Positions 45,927 to 57,466 of a stretch of 64,000 nucleotides of DNA are shown piece after piece (within the stretch, counting starts at the first letter, position 1; the number at the start of each line of letters is the position of its first letter). The stretch covers positions 4,526,001-4,590,000 of the forward strand of contig JACCLO010000004.1 in NCBI GenBank assembly GCA_029448655.1, given 5' to 3'. A program made the translations under genes and the position numbers. This stretch comes from Wolfiporia cocos. Its lineage: Eukaryota; Basidiomycota; Agaricomycetes; Polyporales; Phaeolaceae. The notes under the pieces are model-generated. The model was not told where the DNA came from and did not search any database. It saw only the letters and a program-made list of their open reading frames with translations.

Positions 45927-47251
45927 ATGCTCTCAGATGTAGAGGCTCCGACGCATCGGATACCCACTCTTGTGCAGTGTTGTCAACGAGGTGGGACGAA
46001 TGATGGCTATCTTGCTTGCATACCAGTGTTCACATGATGCGGGTCCTCTTCTCGGGTTCAGTGGCAGGCACTCATGCAGACAGTGAGTGTGCCTAGTAAC
46101 ATATCCGACGGGGCTACTCTCTAACGACGATGGTAGGTATTTGCAGTCTGGGCGATATGCGCCTTGACCTCATCAGGCCCGTTTTGGAATCTTGTTCCCC
46201 GGAGACTCTCCTTAGGCTAGAGAATTCAAGCCCGGTCTGTTTCATAAATGTTGAGGCTAGGTCTGGCCACTAATGTTCTTTTTCTCTCCCTAGGGTCTGG
46301 GGATGGAGACTTCTGGTATGAGTCTCACCTCTTGCGGCGTGGCTGTGGGAGTATTCACTACACATTCAGATATATGGATGAAACTATGCATGCGAACTTA
46401 TCCGATTGCTGCAGAACGCTATCGTTCTGAATCTGAAGAAGAGCCTGACTCCTGGCGGGAGGAGTTCTTTGTACGTGTCTGTCCTGCCAAGCGATCTGTA
46501 CCTCTTTGATGAAGCAATGATCTTGACAGCTTTTGCGTGACCTAGAGGCAAAGAAGTTTGAGAAGCTGGGATCGAAATTACGAACTCTGCGCCAGGAGGC
46601 AGATGAGCGCAAGAAAGAAAATCAAATCAAGATAACCGACAGACTAGTGCCGTACAAGAGAAGTCGTACATGTGAGAACGTCTGCCCTCTGCAACATCGT
46701 CCGCATTCTGAGCAAGTTTCACAATAGGGGGCACGTATCAACCGAAGACCCTGCTGCAGAAGACCAGGACAGAGGCCGCGCGTATGCAAAAGGGGATCTA
46801 TGGCATGCGAATGATACCGCCGATGCCGACTGCAAGGACATATCATGATACTCCGAATTCAACCTCAACAGACAGAGCGAAGACAACAAACTGTTCGCCT
46901 TCGTCTGCAGAAGATTCGGCCCCGTCATCTTCCCGCACACCAGGAACTCGTGTGATAGTAACCAGCGTGACCGTCCGTCGACCACAGAACGCTTCTCGTT
47001 CAACAAATCCCGATATGCCGACAAATCAGCTCCCATCATTGACCGACGGTAGTCGCACTGCTCGTCTGGACGATACTGCTTCTCCTCTGCTGCAGCACTC
47101 TCCTAGTCAGCTATTATCCCGTTCAGAACAGCCGAAAGCTGCACAGAGAACGCTAGAAAAGAGAGATGTTGCGTCGTCTCTCTTCATCCCCAAACATCGT
47201 GCATATTCACAACGTCCGTCTCAATCTCGGAGCGGCAGGTCTCGGAGTTAA
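45927..47251 (+). CDS. Elongin A homologue (RNA polymerase II elongation factor, F-box-like)
   Basis: The elongin A subunit interacts with elongin C and in yeast serves in a ubiquitin ligase for stalled RNA polymerase II. Exons: 45927-45990, 46137-46234, 46294-46315, 46370-46470, one from 46530, and a last one ending at 47251. The BC-box/F-box-like region reads GICSLGDMRLDLIRPVLESC, ETLLRLENSSP, then DIWMKLCMRTYPIAAERY and EEPDSWREEFF; after the next intron LLRDLEAKKFEKLGSKLR gives a charged helix, then ITDRLVPYKRS and YQPKTLLQKTRTEAARMQKGIYG. All of these match elongin A order. Exon 3 is a 22-base microexon; skipping its downstream intron would insert 18 residues. The C-terminal 130 residues are Ser/Pro-rich. 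Confidence 0.85.
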
Positions 47252-49616
47252 GCTCTGTGACTTGTTACGCTTCCGCGGAACACTTTGCGTAAGCTTCATC
47301 TGGCATAGTTACATTATACTGGCAACTACGCATTATTTTGTGCGGATCACTGTTTTTTTTATATCCTGGTAACAAGCTAAAGCAATATAACTAGATTTAT
47401 TTTCGTGCGGCGATTGAGAGGTTAATACCGCAGTTCTCGGGGCTGGCATATGAACATAAGAACATCTGAGTGTTCTAATAATACCACTCATCAAGCCAAA
47501 TCTAGCTGTGCATTGGGGTGGACTTGGAAAGGCCTGCAGCAGGAGTGCGTAAGCACATGTGACGAAGGCGAGATCCGATACCGTCTCGACATGATCCTGA
47601 CGAAGACGACCAACGTCTGTCACTGCTTCTTTCCGTGCGTTTGGTTGACGAGGCTTCCGGGAACCACTGCTGTGTGTTCGAAGAAATCGATCGATGTGAA
47701 CAAGTCGCTTGGATTCCTCTAGAGCCACGGCCCAGACGGTTGAGAGAGGACATCTACGTTTCCTCGGGTGATAACACCGCCGCTGATTAGGGGAGGATCG
47801 TAGGTTTACCAGCCGTAACCCAGATTGATTGATATATCTCCACCTGCTTTGCGCCGCACGGGTAGCTATAGAGCGCCAGAACTTATGAGAAGCGAAACGC
47901 TCTCCACCGCTGGGGTAGATCTTCCAAATCGCGTAGTGTCCTTAGCACTACGGGCAGCGCCTAGGTCAAACTTCATTGGGTCAAATTGGCTAGGGATAAT
48001 GATAGCGAGTCACGAAGCCATGGACCTTGAGGCTGCTTTCTCCTCTAGTGCGGCCTTCGACTGGCATTTGAATTTGCGAGTCTCGCTGCTGTGAATTGTG
48101 ACGCCGTTCAATAGCATTGAGCCCTGAGCACGAATACTGCAGATGGTCCGGTATCGCTCTGCATCCAGTTGCGATCAGGAAATACTGATCCTGAACAGTG
48201 GCCGCCACGAGTCACGGGTTCAGAGTGTCATGCTGTTCTCTTGTCCAGATTGGCCTGCTGGTCCGCCGGAATGAGAAGGCCCGGGACGGGGACCAGAAGA
48301 GAATGGACATTGACCTTGAACACCCAATACCGTCAGACAGGCACACCAACTATACCAGAAGAACACTCGACCTCGGGCCATTTGCTTGCTTAGTCGTTTC
48401 ACGGATATGTGCAAAAATGGGCAAGTGTCGGCGTGGATTTATGGTTCTGTCTGTGATATCCCCATCTCTACAAACTGTCCAGTGCGAGCGATGCGATTGC
48501 TGTGGGCCAGCAAGCAGTGCGATGAGGATTTGGATTTACTGGTCGTTAGAGACAAGGCGCTAGCAATATCCTCCATGCACGGAGAGGGTTTCGGCCGTCT
48601 GAATAGACCTGCTGCAGTCGGCGATCGTTGGAGCACTCAGCGACCCAGCCTATCTGCTCCGATCTCATGCTTTGCGGAGTAGCATGAATGGAAGCGATGT
48701 AAATTTGTCCGCCGACGACAGCGTCTAGACGCATTCATGTAGAAAGACCATCTGTCAAATTCAAAGTGAGCTGAGTTAGCGGCGGAGCGACCGTTTGCCC
48801 CATCAAGGCTATCCATTGGCTACATATTGGAGACGTTGACTCACGGTGCAATCAGACCTACACGCTTGATGTTTCGCGGAAAGACCAACATAGCCACGGC
48901 GTCTTGTATTGGTTTTGTCCCAGCTGCCAGAAGCACGATTATACAATTGAGAACATCATATGAGCGCCTCCGGGCAGCAGTCCGACGTTCGCGAGAATAC
49001 CTATCTGCAATGTGCGCCGATAATGAGAGGGGTGCTTTGTTGAGCCTCGGCTGAGTTGCCACGTCGGTGGATGACTTGTAGTCCACTCTGTCTTTTAGAA
49101 CCTCGGCATAACATAATCACAAATCGTAAGATACATCTCTGGATTGGATCGCGGAGCAGCAGGGGCCTTCTAGATCAGGTCGCTATATTTGTCAACCAGG
49201 AGTGAAATGCTTCAAACGTTGTAGCTACCTAGCATCGTGGCAATAATTTACCTTGGAATAGGGAATTTATGAAGCAGTTCTAGCTAACAACCCGTGACAG
49301 GCTTGACTCTCATACACGTGCCGTGACCGATCGCGACGCGACATACGCGTTACACCTCAGCACGCCACCGCCTTCGAGATTGCTGCGCCACGACATTCAA
49401 TCCAGCCAGCGACTATCAATGAGTAACTTGCACATATAATAATCATGGTGTTGTACATTCTATATGCGAAAGCAGATGCTGTATGCAAATATAAGCGTAC
49501 GTACTGCTGGCTACAATGGAATTCGAAAATGATATTGTAATGAACAGCCAGAAATCCGTGTGCAAGACGATGCAACCATGTCTCGGTCATACGCAAGGAT
49601 GTCTCCACATACATAT
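47252..49616. other. 2.4-kb intergenic region between convergent genes
   Basis: Short open frames only. At about 47849-47892 a + frame reads RTGSYRAPELMRSE, which resembles the kinase activation-loop end (YRAPE), but no other kinase motif could be connected. No repeats were identified. Confidence 0.45.
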
Positions 49617-52600
49617 TCATAGGAATGTGGAGGAGGACGATGCTCCATACCCGCACCCATCTCCCCCGTCCCAACGCTCCCGGTTCTTACCTTTACCCTT
49701 GCCACCATCCTGTTCATTCGCTGCGGGCTGTGCGGAGCCAACAGGTGCACCCGATGCAACGGACGGAGGAGCCTCCCATATCCGGATCGTCTTGTCGTCT
49801 GAGCATGATGCGAGCATGCGCACATTGTGCGGATTCCAAGCAACGGAGTTTACACTGCCGCTCCCATGCCCAGCAAGGGCTTCGAGCAATGTACCAGAGT
49901 CCCGGTGCCAGATGTAGACAACGCCATCTTCGCGTAGGGCAGCGTAGAAAAGAGAAGCAGGATTTAGCCCTCCAGCGCTCCACATAATCTCCGAGCTGTA
50001 CGAACCTTCGCTACCGCTTGCAAGGAAATTGCCATCATAGCCACCGAGGCAGCCACGAATGACATGCCGCGATTGCTTGTGACCAGTGAACTTCCTGACT
50101 ACCCATTCCAGCTCGAGGTCGTACAGAATGATCTCCTGTTGACAGTGAGCCTAGCGATCCATGCGACAGCGGGCAACATACACTTGGTGATGTTTGCGAT
50201 GCAGAGGAATTGATCAAAGCGTATCGAGAGTCGTGTGAGATTTTCACGCTCGTCAGCTCCCCTTCCGTAGAGATAAACCTATATGCCACAGTGAGCTGGG
50301 TCGTCTACCACGCAAATAGCCTGGCCAGCCTACGTCTCGAGTTGCTTCGTCGCAAGGTCATAAACAATGACCCTATTCTCCGTTGTTGGCCGTGCTTGCG
50401 GTACCCCGTTCTCCGGTGGCGTCGGCACTGGGGGCACTTCTGGGACGACGTCGTACATTCCGATCGCCAGGACTCGCGAGAAGTCGGGCGTCAACGTCAG
50501 GTCCGTGACACGGATCGGACAGTAGGACCACGAGTCACGAGGCTTGCAATCCAAGTCCTAAAAGATGACATGAGCATAGACCGGGCAGAACGAGAGGGAT
50601 GATGATCTCACCCATATGATAATCTTTCGGTCTAGGCCACCCGAGATAAAATGCGCGTTGTCGGGCAGCCATGCAAGTGCAGTGACCACGTCCGAATGGT
50701 GGTCCATATCACGGGCTATGCATATGCCACGCTGTGCCCACCGTGAGGAGGGTGGATACGCCAGATGTTTTGTCAGAACTTACCTCTACGTCCCATAACC
50801 TGATGTCATTCTCCGAGGCTGTGAGCAGATAGTCGTCTTTGGGTGACCATGCCACACATCCGACAGGGAACTTATGCTCGCGAAGGATGTGTTTCGGGAA
50901 TATCTCCCTGACCGATGGGTCCTTGTCGTGCTATGCGGAGAAGAAATTCAGGATCTCGCGGGACTAAGACATACACCTCAAAGTGTTCCCACATGATGCG
51001 AAGGCGCTTACCTCGACCCGCCAAATGATCGCAGTCTTGTCCTTACTCGCACTTGCTAGGTATTGTCCGTTGTGGCTCCACTCCATGTTCCATACCTCGT
51101 CTTCGTGTACCTCCAGGATGGCTGTTGTTACGCGGGGGAATGGGCTCGTGTCGCACAGGTGATCCGTGTACAGCGAGAATGTTCGCGGGTTCGAAGGTGC
51201 ATTATGATACAAGCATTGATTCTGTTGCCATGATCGTGCCTGACTGAGAAGTGTTGCGAACCGTCTTTGAGGTATCATCAAGGAAGAAGGTATATATCCT
51301 GCGGAAGCGGTATGAGAACTTAAAACTCAACACCGTAAGAAGATACGTACGTTGGAGGTTTATCAGTAATTGACGTCGAGATGATCCTGACGCACCGTCC
51401 CATCCTGCGCGCTGCCGTAGGTCTGTGACATCGGAGCACATCATCAGGCTAAGCGAGGTAGTACGACACAGTCAGCTGAAGCCCACGGCCTGGTGGCGCG
51501 ATATACAGACCTAGACAGTGAATGGAGCTGGTCCGGGTCAACTTTCGACGGTGCAAGCTCTTGACGGAGCACTTGCAGCGCAGCAGTCGTCCTGTCCGCC
51601 TCTAGTAATTCCAGGTACTTCTGTTGGCTAATCAGGAATCTGGCCTCCTGAGATCGCGTCAATAAGCATAGTCCAGAGCAAAGAGCTGCGTGTATGTACC
51701 CATAGTCTGTCCTCCTCTGTGATGCTCAGGCGCGTCAAAACAATATTGGCTCTATCCCAGTCGGCCTCGAGGATGCATCTTCGAAACTCTGCGACATCAG
51801 GACTCTCCATAATGTATCCTGACTCTGCTTCCAATGTCGCCGCGCTCTCGCTATGGGACGCTGAGTTCAAGATGCAGAAAGCGAAGCAAAAGATCGCAAA
51901 CTTACTGGTATCCAACATCGCGCAGACTCTGGATGACCAGCCTCACAAATTCCTCTCTGTCTGTGCTCGGGTCGTCGTCGTACAGAGTAGTGCCAGGCAA
52001 GGTTACCCTAGCGATTGACAAGTCGCGTTTGCTAGACTTCCGTCCGCCCACTCCGTCCAGGTCTGGAGACCTCGAGGAGCCATTTGTAAACGGAAGACCG
52101 TACCCATTGCTCTTGGCTGCAAAGCCATTGTGACCATTTGTGGCTCCCGTCGCGGACGAGGGGCCTGCCTCGGATAGGCTGTCTAAATGGAGAGACGACG
52201 TGGACGATTGTGGTTCTGTTAGTCTCATGGTTGCGGGGTAGTTGACGAGTGAGGTCGATGAGTCTTCTTCTGAGAACAAGGCACGCTCGATGGACGTGAG
52301 CGATGTAGAAGCGGACGAGCTCCGGCTGTCGATCCTCTGCCTCTTACGTACGCGACTGAGATCCAACTCGGTATCTGCGCGAGATGCAGCAAATGAAGTA
52401 CCAGCGGTTCCGGAAGACGGATGGAGGTAGGACAGAGTGGTAGAACTAGACGAAGGCGCGATAGAGATTGAGCACTCGGGGTCGCCCTCCTCAAGTTCAG
52501 ACCTGGAGCGTACAGCCGGGATCAAGCTCGAGCTCGACGTATCGGTCCTCTGCGAAGATGAGAGGGATCGGGAGGAGGTTGCGCTAGATTCCACAGCTGA

Positions 52601-52638
52601 TGTCGGGTGCGGAGTAATGACCCGCGACGGATTGAGCT
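49617..52638 (-). CDS. GID7: WD40 protein of WDR26/Gid7 type (GID/CTLH ubiquitin ligase)
   Basis: A scaffold subunit of the GID/CTLH E3 ligase. The N-terminal 200 residues are Ser-rich and disordered. LisH-like (FVRLVIQSLRDVGYQ) and CTLH segments follow (AATLEAESGYIMESPDVAEFRRCILEADWDRANIVL and EARFLISQQKYLELLEADRTTAALQVLRQELAP). Then come WD repeats, including LEVHEDEVWNMEWSHNGQYLASASKDKTAIIWRVE, LATKQLET, LASGSEG and AGHGSGSVNSVAWNPHNVRMLASCSDDKTIRIWEAP. It stops at 49617 after a basic, low-complexity tail. The open frame begins without an ATG: the first coding exon seems to start at about 52638 after a CCACTCACAG acceptor, so a short upstream exon with the start codon is missing from this model. 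Confidence 0.88.
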
Positions 52639-55600
52639 CTGTGAGTGGATTAATTGTGACGACGTCTCGAGATGTTCAAGCTATACAATGGCGAGCGGCG
52701 TCGGAGCGAAGACGCAGCAATGTGAGCAGATTGGGAGATAGAGGAGTTTCAGGACAAGTGTGATTGCAGCATGTCGTCGTTGACTGAGGACAGTGCCGGT
52801 GCCCATCCTCCTCATTACGGCCACGCGTTTCGGGATAGCGCCGCAACATCTTCGAGCCACACAATTTTGTCTTTCACTCCTTTCCTGCTTACTCCCACTC
52901 GTCGTCCGCTGCGCCGACGGCTGCGTGTCTAACGTGCTCACTAATCGTACGCAGCTGCCACAGCACCGATAAAGGGCAGGAATGATCTATTTCTGCGCTG
53001 ATGAAACGGCGCCACGACCGTCCTGGATTGGCTTGAATTGCATGGCAGACTCCCATATGCGCCGGCCATAAAGACACGGTCGAATCTGGGAGGGAAATGA
53101 TCGTTATCAAGTTTCGAGCACCGCAAACCTCTGTCCTCCGGGCGAGCACCTTCCCCGCGTGTTTTGCGCGAGCATTCCTCCCATCAAATAGCAGACGTTT
53201 AACACGCGTTCACTTATCGCGATTGCGGCGTTACAGCCTAGGATGGACTCTGGACGAATCTTTCGTTTCAGGTGTGTACGAGATCGGCTTTAGAACGTTG
53301 CGCGAGTACTAGTGCGCCTTGGAGTACGTCCCTCGATCCATCATATGTCAACAGCTATCGTTTTCATGGGTGTCGAGGCATGCATTGTGGTTAGCTTCTG
53401 TCTACCTTAATAAACACCTGCCTTGTAGCCAAGAGCAACGAAGTCACCCATTGGCCATTCCCAGCATATCTTCGGCCGACACTACTGTCGCGCTCGCGCC
53501 AGATGTCCTCGGAAGAGGCTGTTTTACGGATCAGCGCATGGAACTACCATGAGGCGTGCAGGTGAGATCTATGCGAGCAGGGATCCAGCGGATGGATAGT
53601 CACTCGCCTTTCATCATTATTGCGAGCCGCAACAAACGCCAAATTGAACTCTGATAACTCGGCAGGGCACAGCAACGGCCGAACGCGGGACGAAGTGGAT
53701 GTGGTGTCAGACGAGCACCCTAGCACGCTTCACGAAGGATCGACCCATCCTGACTGGCCACGCCTAATCTCGGAGTGCTCGTTCGTCTGCCAGGGCATCA
53801 ACGGCTGCTCGCTCGCAGATCAGCAATAATGCCGGCAGAAACAACCTGCGTCATGAACTTATCTGTATTCATTACCGGGTACGTTTTGTCGTCCAGGAGT
53901 GGCCTCGTTGCGGCCACGAGCCCGCAACAGCCGACGGATCAGGCAGATCTCCACGACGGTTCAGAGCCGTCGCGGGTTGCACCGACTCCCCGGTACGTCG
54001 TTTTCGTCCTAGCCCGAACGCCCGCCCGCAAACCCAGATACACAGTGGCAGGATCCCCGTAACGCGCGCCTGCAGACATTTTCGGATTCAGTGCGTGACA
54101 GACATGTGTTCCGCGACGTGAAACCAGCTGCCCCTACGCGCTCGGCGATAGTGTGAGCTTAGCCGGCGCGCTGGTGCAGGGGGTGGGGTGTGCTGCGAGC
54201 CTGAGAACGAGGATGTGCGTCCCCGCCTGAACCGGTTAGAAGAATGCGTATCACGGATAACCACCGTCCTGTGCGGCGGCCTGCGAGTGACAGGAAGCTG
54301 GCAGACCACTACCGATGTGACGCCGGGGCGGCAGCGGAGAACAAGCAGAAGCCCAACGGACGCGCACGAGCGCGTCTGCGCGTGTGGCGTGCCCGCCGAG
54401 CCAGCGCAAACACGGCCCTCTTCCCCGCAACGTCCACCCTCGATGTCAAATTCCGTGGCGTCACCGTGCAGCGCCACGACAATGCCCGTGCACGGTGCAG
54501 GCAGGTTCGCTGCCGCACGCCAATCCGTGCCCGGCCGCGCCTTCGCGGCGTCTGCTCTCCTCCCGCTCTGAATGCGCCCTGACAAGCACACGCGGGACGC
54601 TGCCCAGCAGGGACGCATGTCACGCCCACGCTGCGAGAACGCGCGCGCTCGTGGTTCAGACAGTCTGCCGCGATCGGTCTCCGGTCAGCAACGACGTCAC
54701 CTGCCCGCGCGCAGTGCGGCCGCAGCGGCACCATGACTCAATATTCAATTCCAGGTCGGCCGACACGCACGACAATTATACACCCGTCCATCTATCAATA
54801 CAATGTTGTATCATCGAGCGAGTGTCCGTCAGCGAACCGGCGCACGCGCGGGCGCGTCTCCGCGGCACGGTGGCTACTTGCCACTCGGCAGCACAGCTCC
54901 TGTGAGAGGGCCTGGGCTGGGACTGTGCTACTACCCCCGCCGCGCAGGCATCTGTTCCATCAAAGGCCCCGCATCCGATCAGTACTCGTACCCAGGGGCG
55001 AGCCACAGGCAATTCTCCGATTACCGCTATAGCAGGCAAGCCGCGCGCCGCGTTGACCGCCCCAGTCTCATGCCCCAGGGGGTGGATGCAGTGTGGTCGT
55101 GGCTACTCAGAAGACGTCTAAGGGGTCAGCTGGCCGGCCAGGCGTCCCTCAGGGCGTCCTTGGAAGGACGTCTGATCCGCATGTCTTTGGGGGCACAGAG
55201 CACGCATGAGCAACCACCTCGAGGGAGATGAACGGTCATTTTTAATTGATTCGGATTATGCTGCGGTCTAGATATCGATGTTAATACATGCGATTATACC
55301 TGTGATTGCGCTTCCTTCTGTGTGATGAGTATAATGAACAGTGCGGAGTGGGTGTGTGATGAGACGAAACGGGACGCTATAAAGTGGGGTGAAGATATAG
55401 ACATTTTGGCGTTGTATGTATTTAGTGCGAGAACGTGCTACCAAAGAACCCTGCCCGGCGACTGAATGCAGAAACGAACCAAGTGACGAGGAATTTTTGG
55501 GTTGGAGTGGGAATCGCGCGAATGCGCGCACGATGAGTGGGCGAGCGGCCGAGGTGTGCTGATGCCTGTTCGCTCCTTCGGATGGAATGCGATGGAGTGG

Positions 55601-55954
55601 GATTGCCAGAAGACAATCTGAATGGGGACCCGGGGTACTGCGCTCAGATAGATACATGGAAGACCCGTGACCGTGGCTGCGGCGGCGATAGCGTCGTCGC
55701 TCAAGACGTGCTGTGCCTGCGTCGCGGTGCGATACTCCACACCCTGCTACAAGCCCAGGGCGCTCGCAGAGACGGGCTTTTGGGCCGGTACTAGGATATG
55801 TTGAGATATCAACCATAGATCACTGCAGAGGAGTAGTGGTGGTGGTGCCAACGCGGAGCGTGTCCTGTTTTTCATACATGACAAAAATGCGTCTAAAGTG
55901 GCCGTGGGATGGGGACGTCGCTGTCGTGATTTTTGTCGTGACCGTCGTCAGGAA
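52639..55954. other. GC-rich intergenic region
   Basis: About 3.3 kb that should contain the first exon and promoter of the WDR26/Gid7 gene and the 3' flank of the Ecl1-type gene. A 53-codon + frame starts at 52769 (MSSLTEDSAGAHPPHYG); it is unassigned. Overlapping frames at 54090-55230 reflect high GC. No gene is supported. Confidence 0.45.
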
Positions 55955-57466
55955 TCACCGCACCATCGCGCGCCCGCGCTCTCGCTCACGAGCGCGCAGG
56001 CCGCTGCGCCCACTTCCGTATCCGGGGGCGAGCTGGCCGTCAGCGCCATAGGGAGGCTCGTCGAGCTCGTCGGCCCTCCTGCGGCCGCGAGTCGAGTCCC
56101 GCCTGCGGCGGCCTTCGTGCGCGACGGTGGCCCGCCCCAAGTGGAGACTGCGCGCCAAGACCTCGCGCACAGCGTCGAGGTCGTCGTCTCCTGTCACGCC
56201 ACCCATGATGGCCTGGAGACGCGGCTTCGCCGGGGGCGAGCTGTTGCGACGGGTGAGGGTGCGCCCGCGGCTCTGCATCGCGGGGCTGCTTGACACCCAG
56301 TCCGTGACCTTTTCGATGCTGTCCAGACGGGCGCGGGCCTGGGCGCCGACGTGGACATGGTGATGAGCGCACGGTGGCGGTGAGACCAGCGGGCGAGGGC
56401 ATGATTGGCGCGGGGGCGACGGAGAGGGCGACCGCCGACTGGACGTCGAGCGCGCTTCTGGGTCCCGCTTCCGGCCGCGGCCACGCGGTGTCGCCTCAAC
56501 CGCGTGGGGCCGTGCGTGGGCCTGCGAGTATGCGGTGATGGGGTCGATGATTGGGTTGGCCACACGCGGCGTGGGAGGCGACGAATGGAGAGACCGCGTG
56601 ACCGCAGTAAACGCATTCAATGACGAAGGCAGGCGTTGCGTGCGTGTCGTCGATGAGGACGAGGTCGAGGACGTGAGAAGAGAGAAGTACGCTGGGAGGC
56701 TAGCCCGGTTGCGCTTCGATTTTGAGGTGAGCGTGTTGTCTGGGTCCTCGCTGGATGCATAGCTTAGCGCATCGCTTGACTTTCGCGCATGCCGGAAGCG
56801 AGTACGCAAGGCAGACGAGTGTGCAGACGACACAGACGAGGTCGAGGGCACGTCGGAGAAGTCGTCTTCCTGGATGTATGGTGCCGGGCCGCTGAGGGGC
56901 GAGCCCACGCCAGAAGGACTGGACGTGCCTCGAGCCAGTGTCGGGATCGTCGAGCGGTTGTTCGTGCTGGATGGTCTGCGGGCGTAGGACAGGCCTGCCC
57001 CACGTGCGTGATATGCGAAGTGGCCGAGCGAGGTAGCCGACTTTGAGCCGCCCTCTGCGCCGAGGTTGTAGCCGTACTCGTCGTCAGGGACGGGATTCGC
57101 GATCTCGACGTCTTCTTCGTCGTCGGTTAGCGAGGACCAAGCAGCGGACGAGGTCGACGAAGAGGAGATGGAGAGGCGGTTGTGGTGAGCGGCGAGGGGC
57201 CGTCCGAGAGCCGAGGACACCAGGGCCGGCACGTCTGCGAGCGTGCCGGGGCCGCAGTTGGAGTGCAAGTACGGCGAGGCGACGGCGCTGCTGGTGGTTG
57301 AGATTGACGGCGAGGTGGCGTCGAGGCTCTCGCACTCGTCGCTGCAGTATGCACGCCTGCATCGGGTAGCCTGATATCAGCGACTGTATGCGAGCATGCA
57401 CGAGACTGGAACACACCCGTCGACGAGGACAGGCCTACCGCACTGGAGGCAGACTTCTTCGTACAT
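55955..57466 (-). CDS. Ecl1-type zinc-binding protein (putative)
   Basis: Two exons, 57466-57417 and 57356-55955, give 483 residues. The N-terminus is a compact cysteine cluster, MYEEVCLQCGRPVLVDGRAYCSDECESLD (residues 1-29), of the form CxxC..CxxxC, made continuous by removing one intron of about 60 bases. This pattern matches the small Ecl1 family zinc-binding domain, whose yeast members extend chronological lifespan. The remaining 450 residues are Ser/Pro/Arg-rich and probably disordered (LSISSSSTSSAAWSSLTDDEEDVE, then RRSPSPSPPR), with EKVTDWVSSSPAMQSRGRTLTRRNSSPP and GDDDLDAVREVLARSLHL near the end. The family assignment rests on the cysteine pattern only. Very GC-rich. Confidence 0.7.

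Noticed and set aside
47849..47892. YRAPE kinase motif on +
   Set aside because: An isolated motif with no catalytic loop, DFG or P-loop that can be joined in any frame.
54090..55231. Several 100-176 codon frames on both strands
   Set aside because: High GC lowers stop frequency; compositions are Arg/Ala/Pro-rich and no frame shows conserved motifs.
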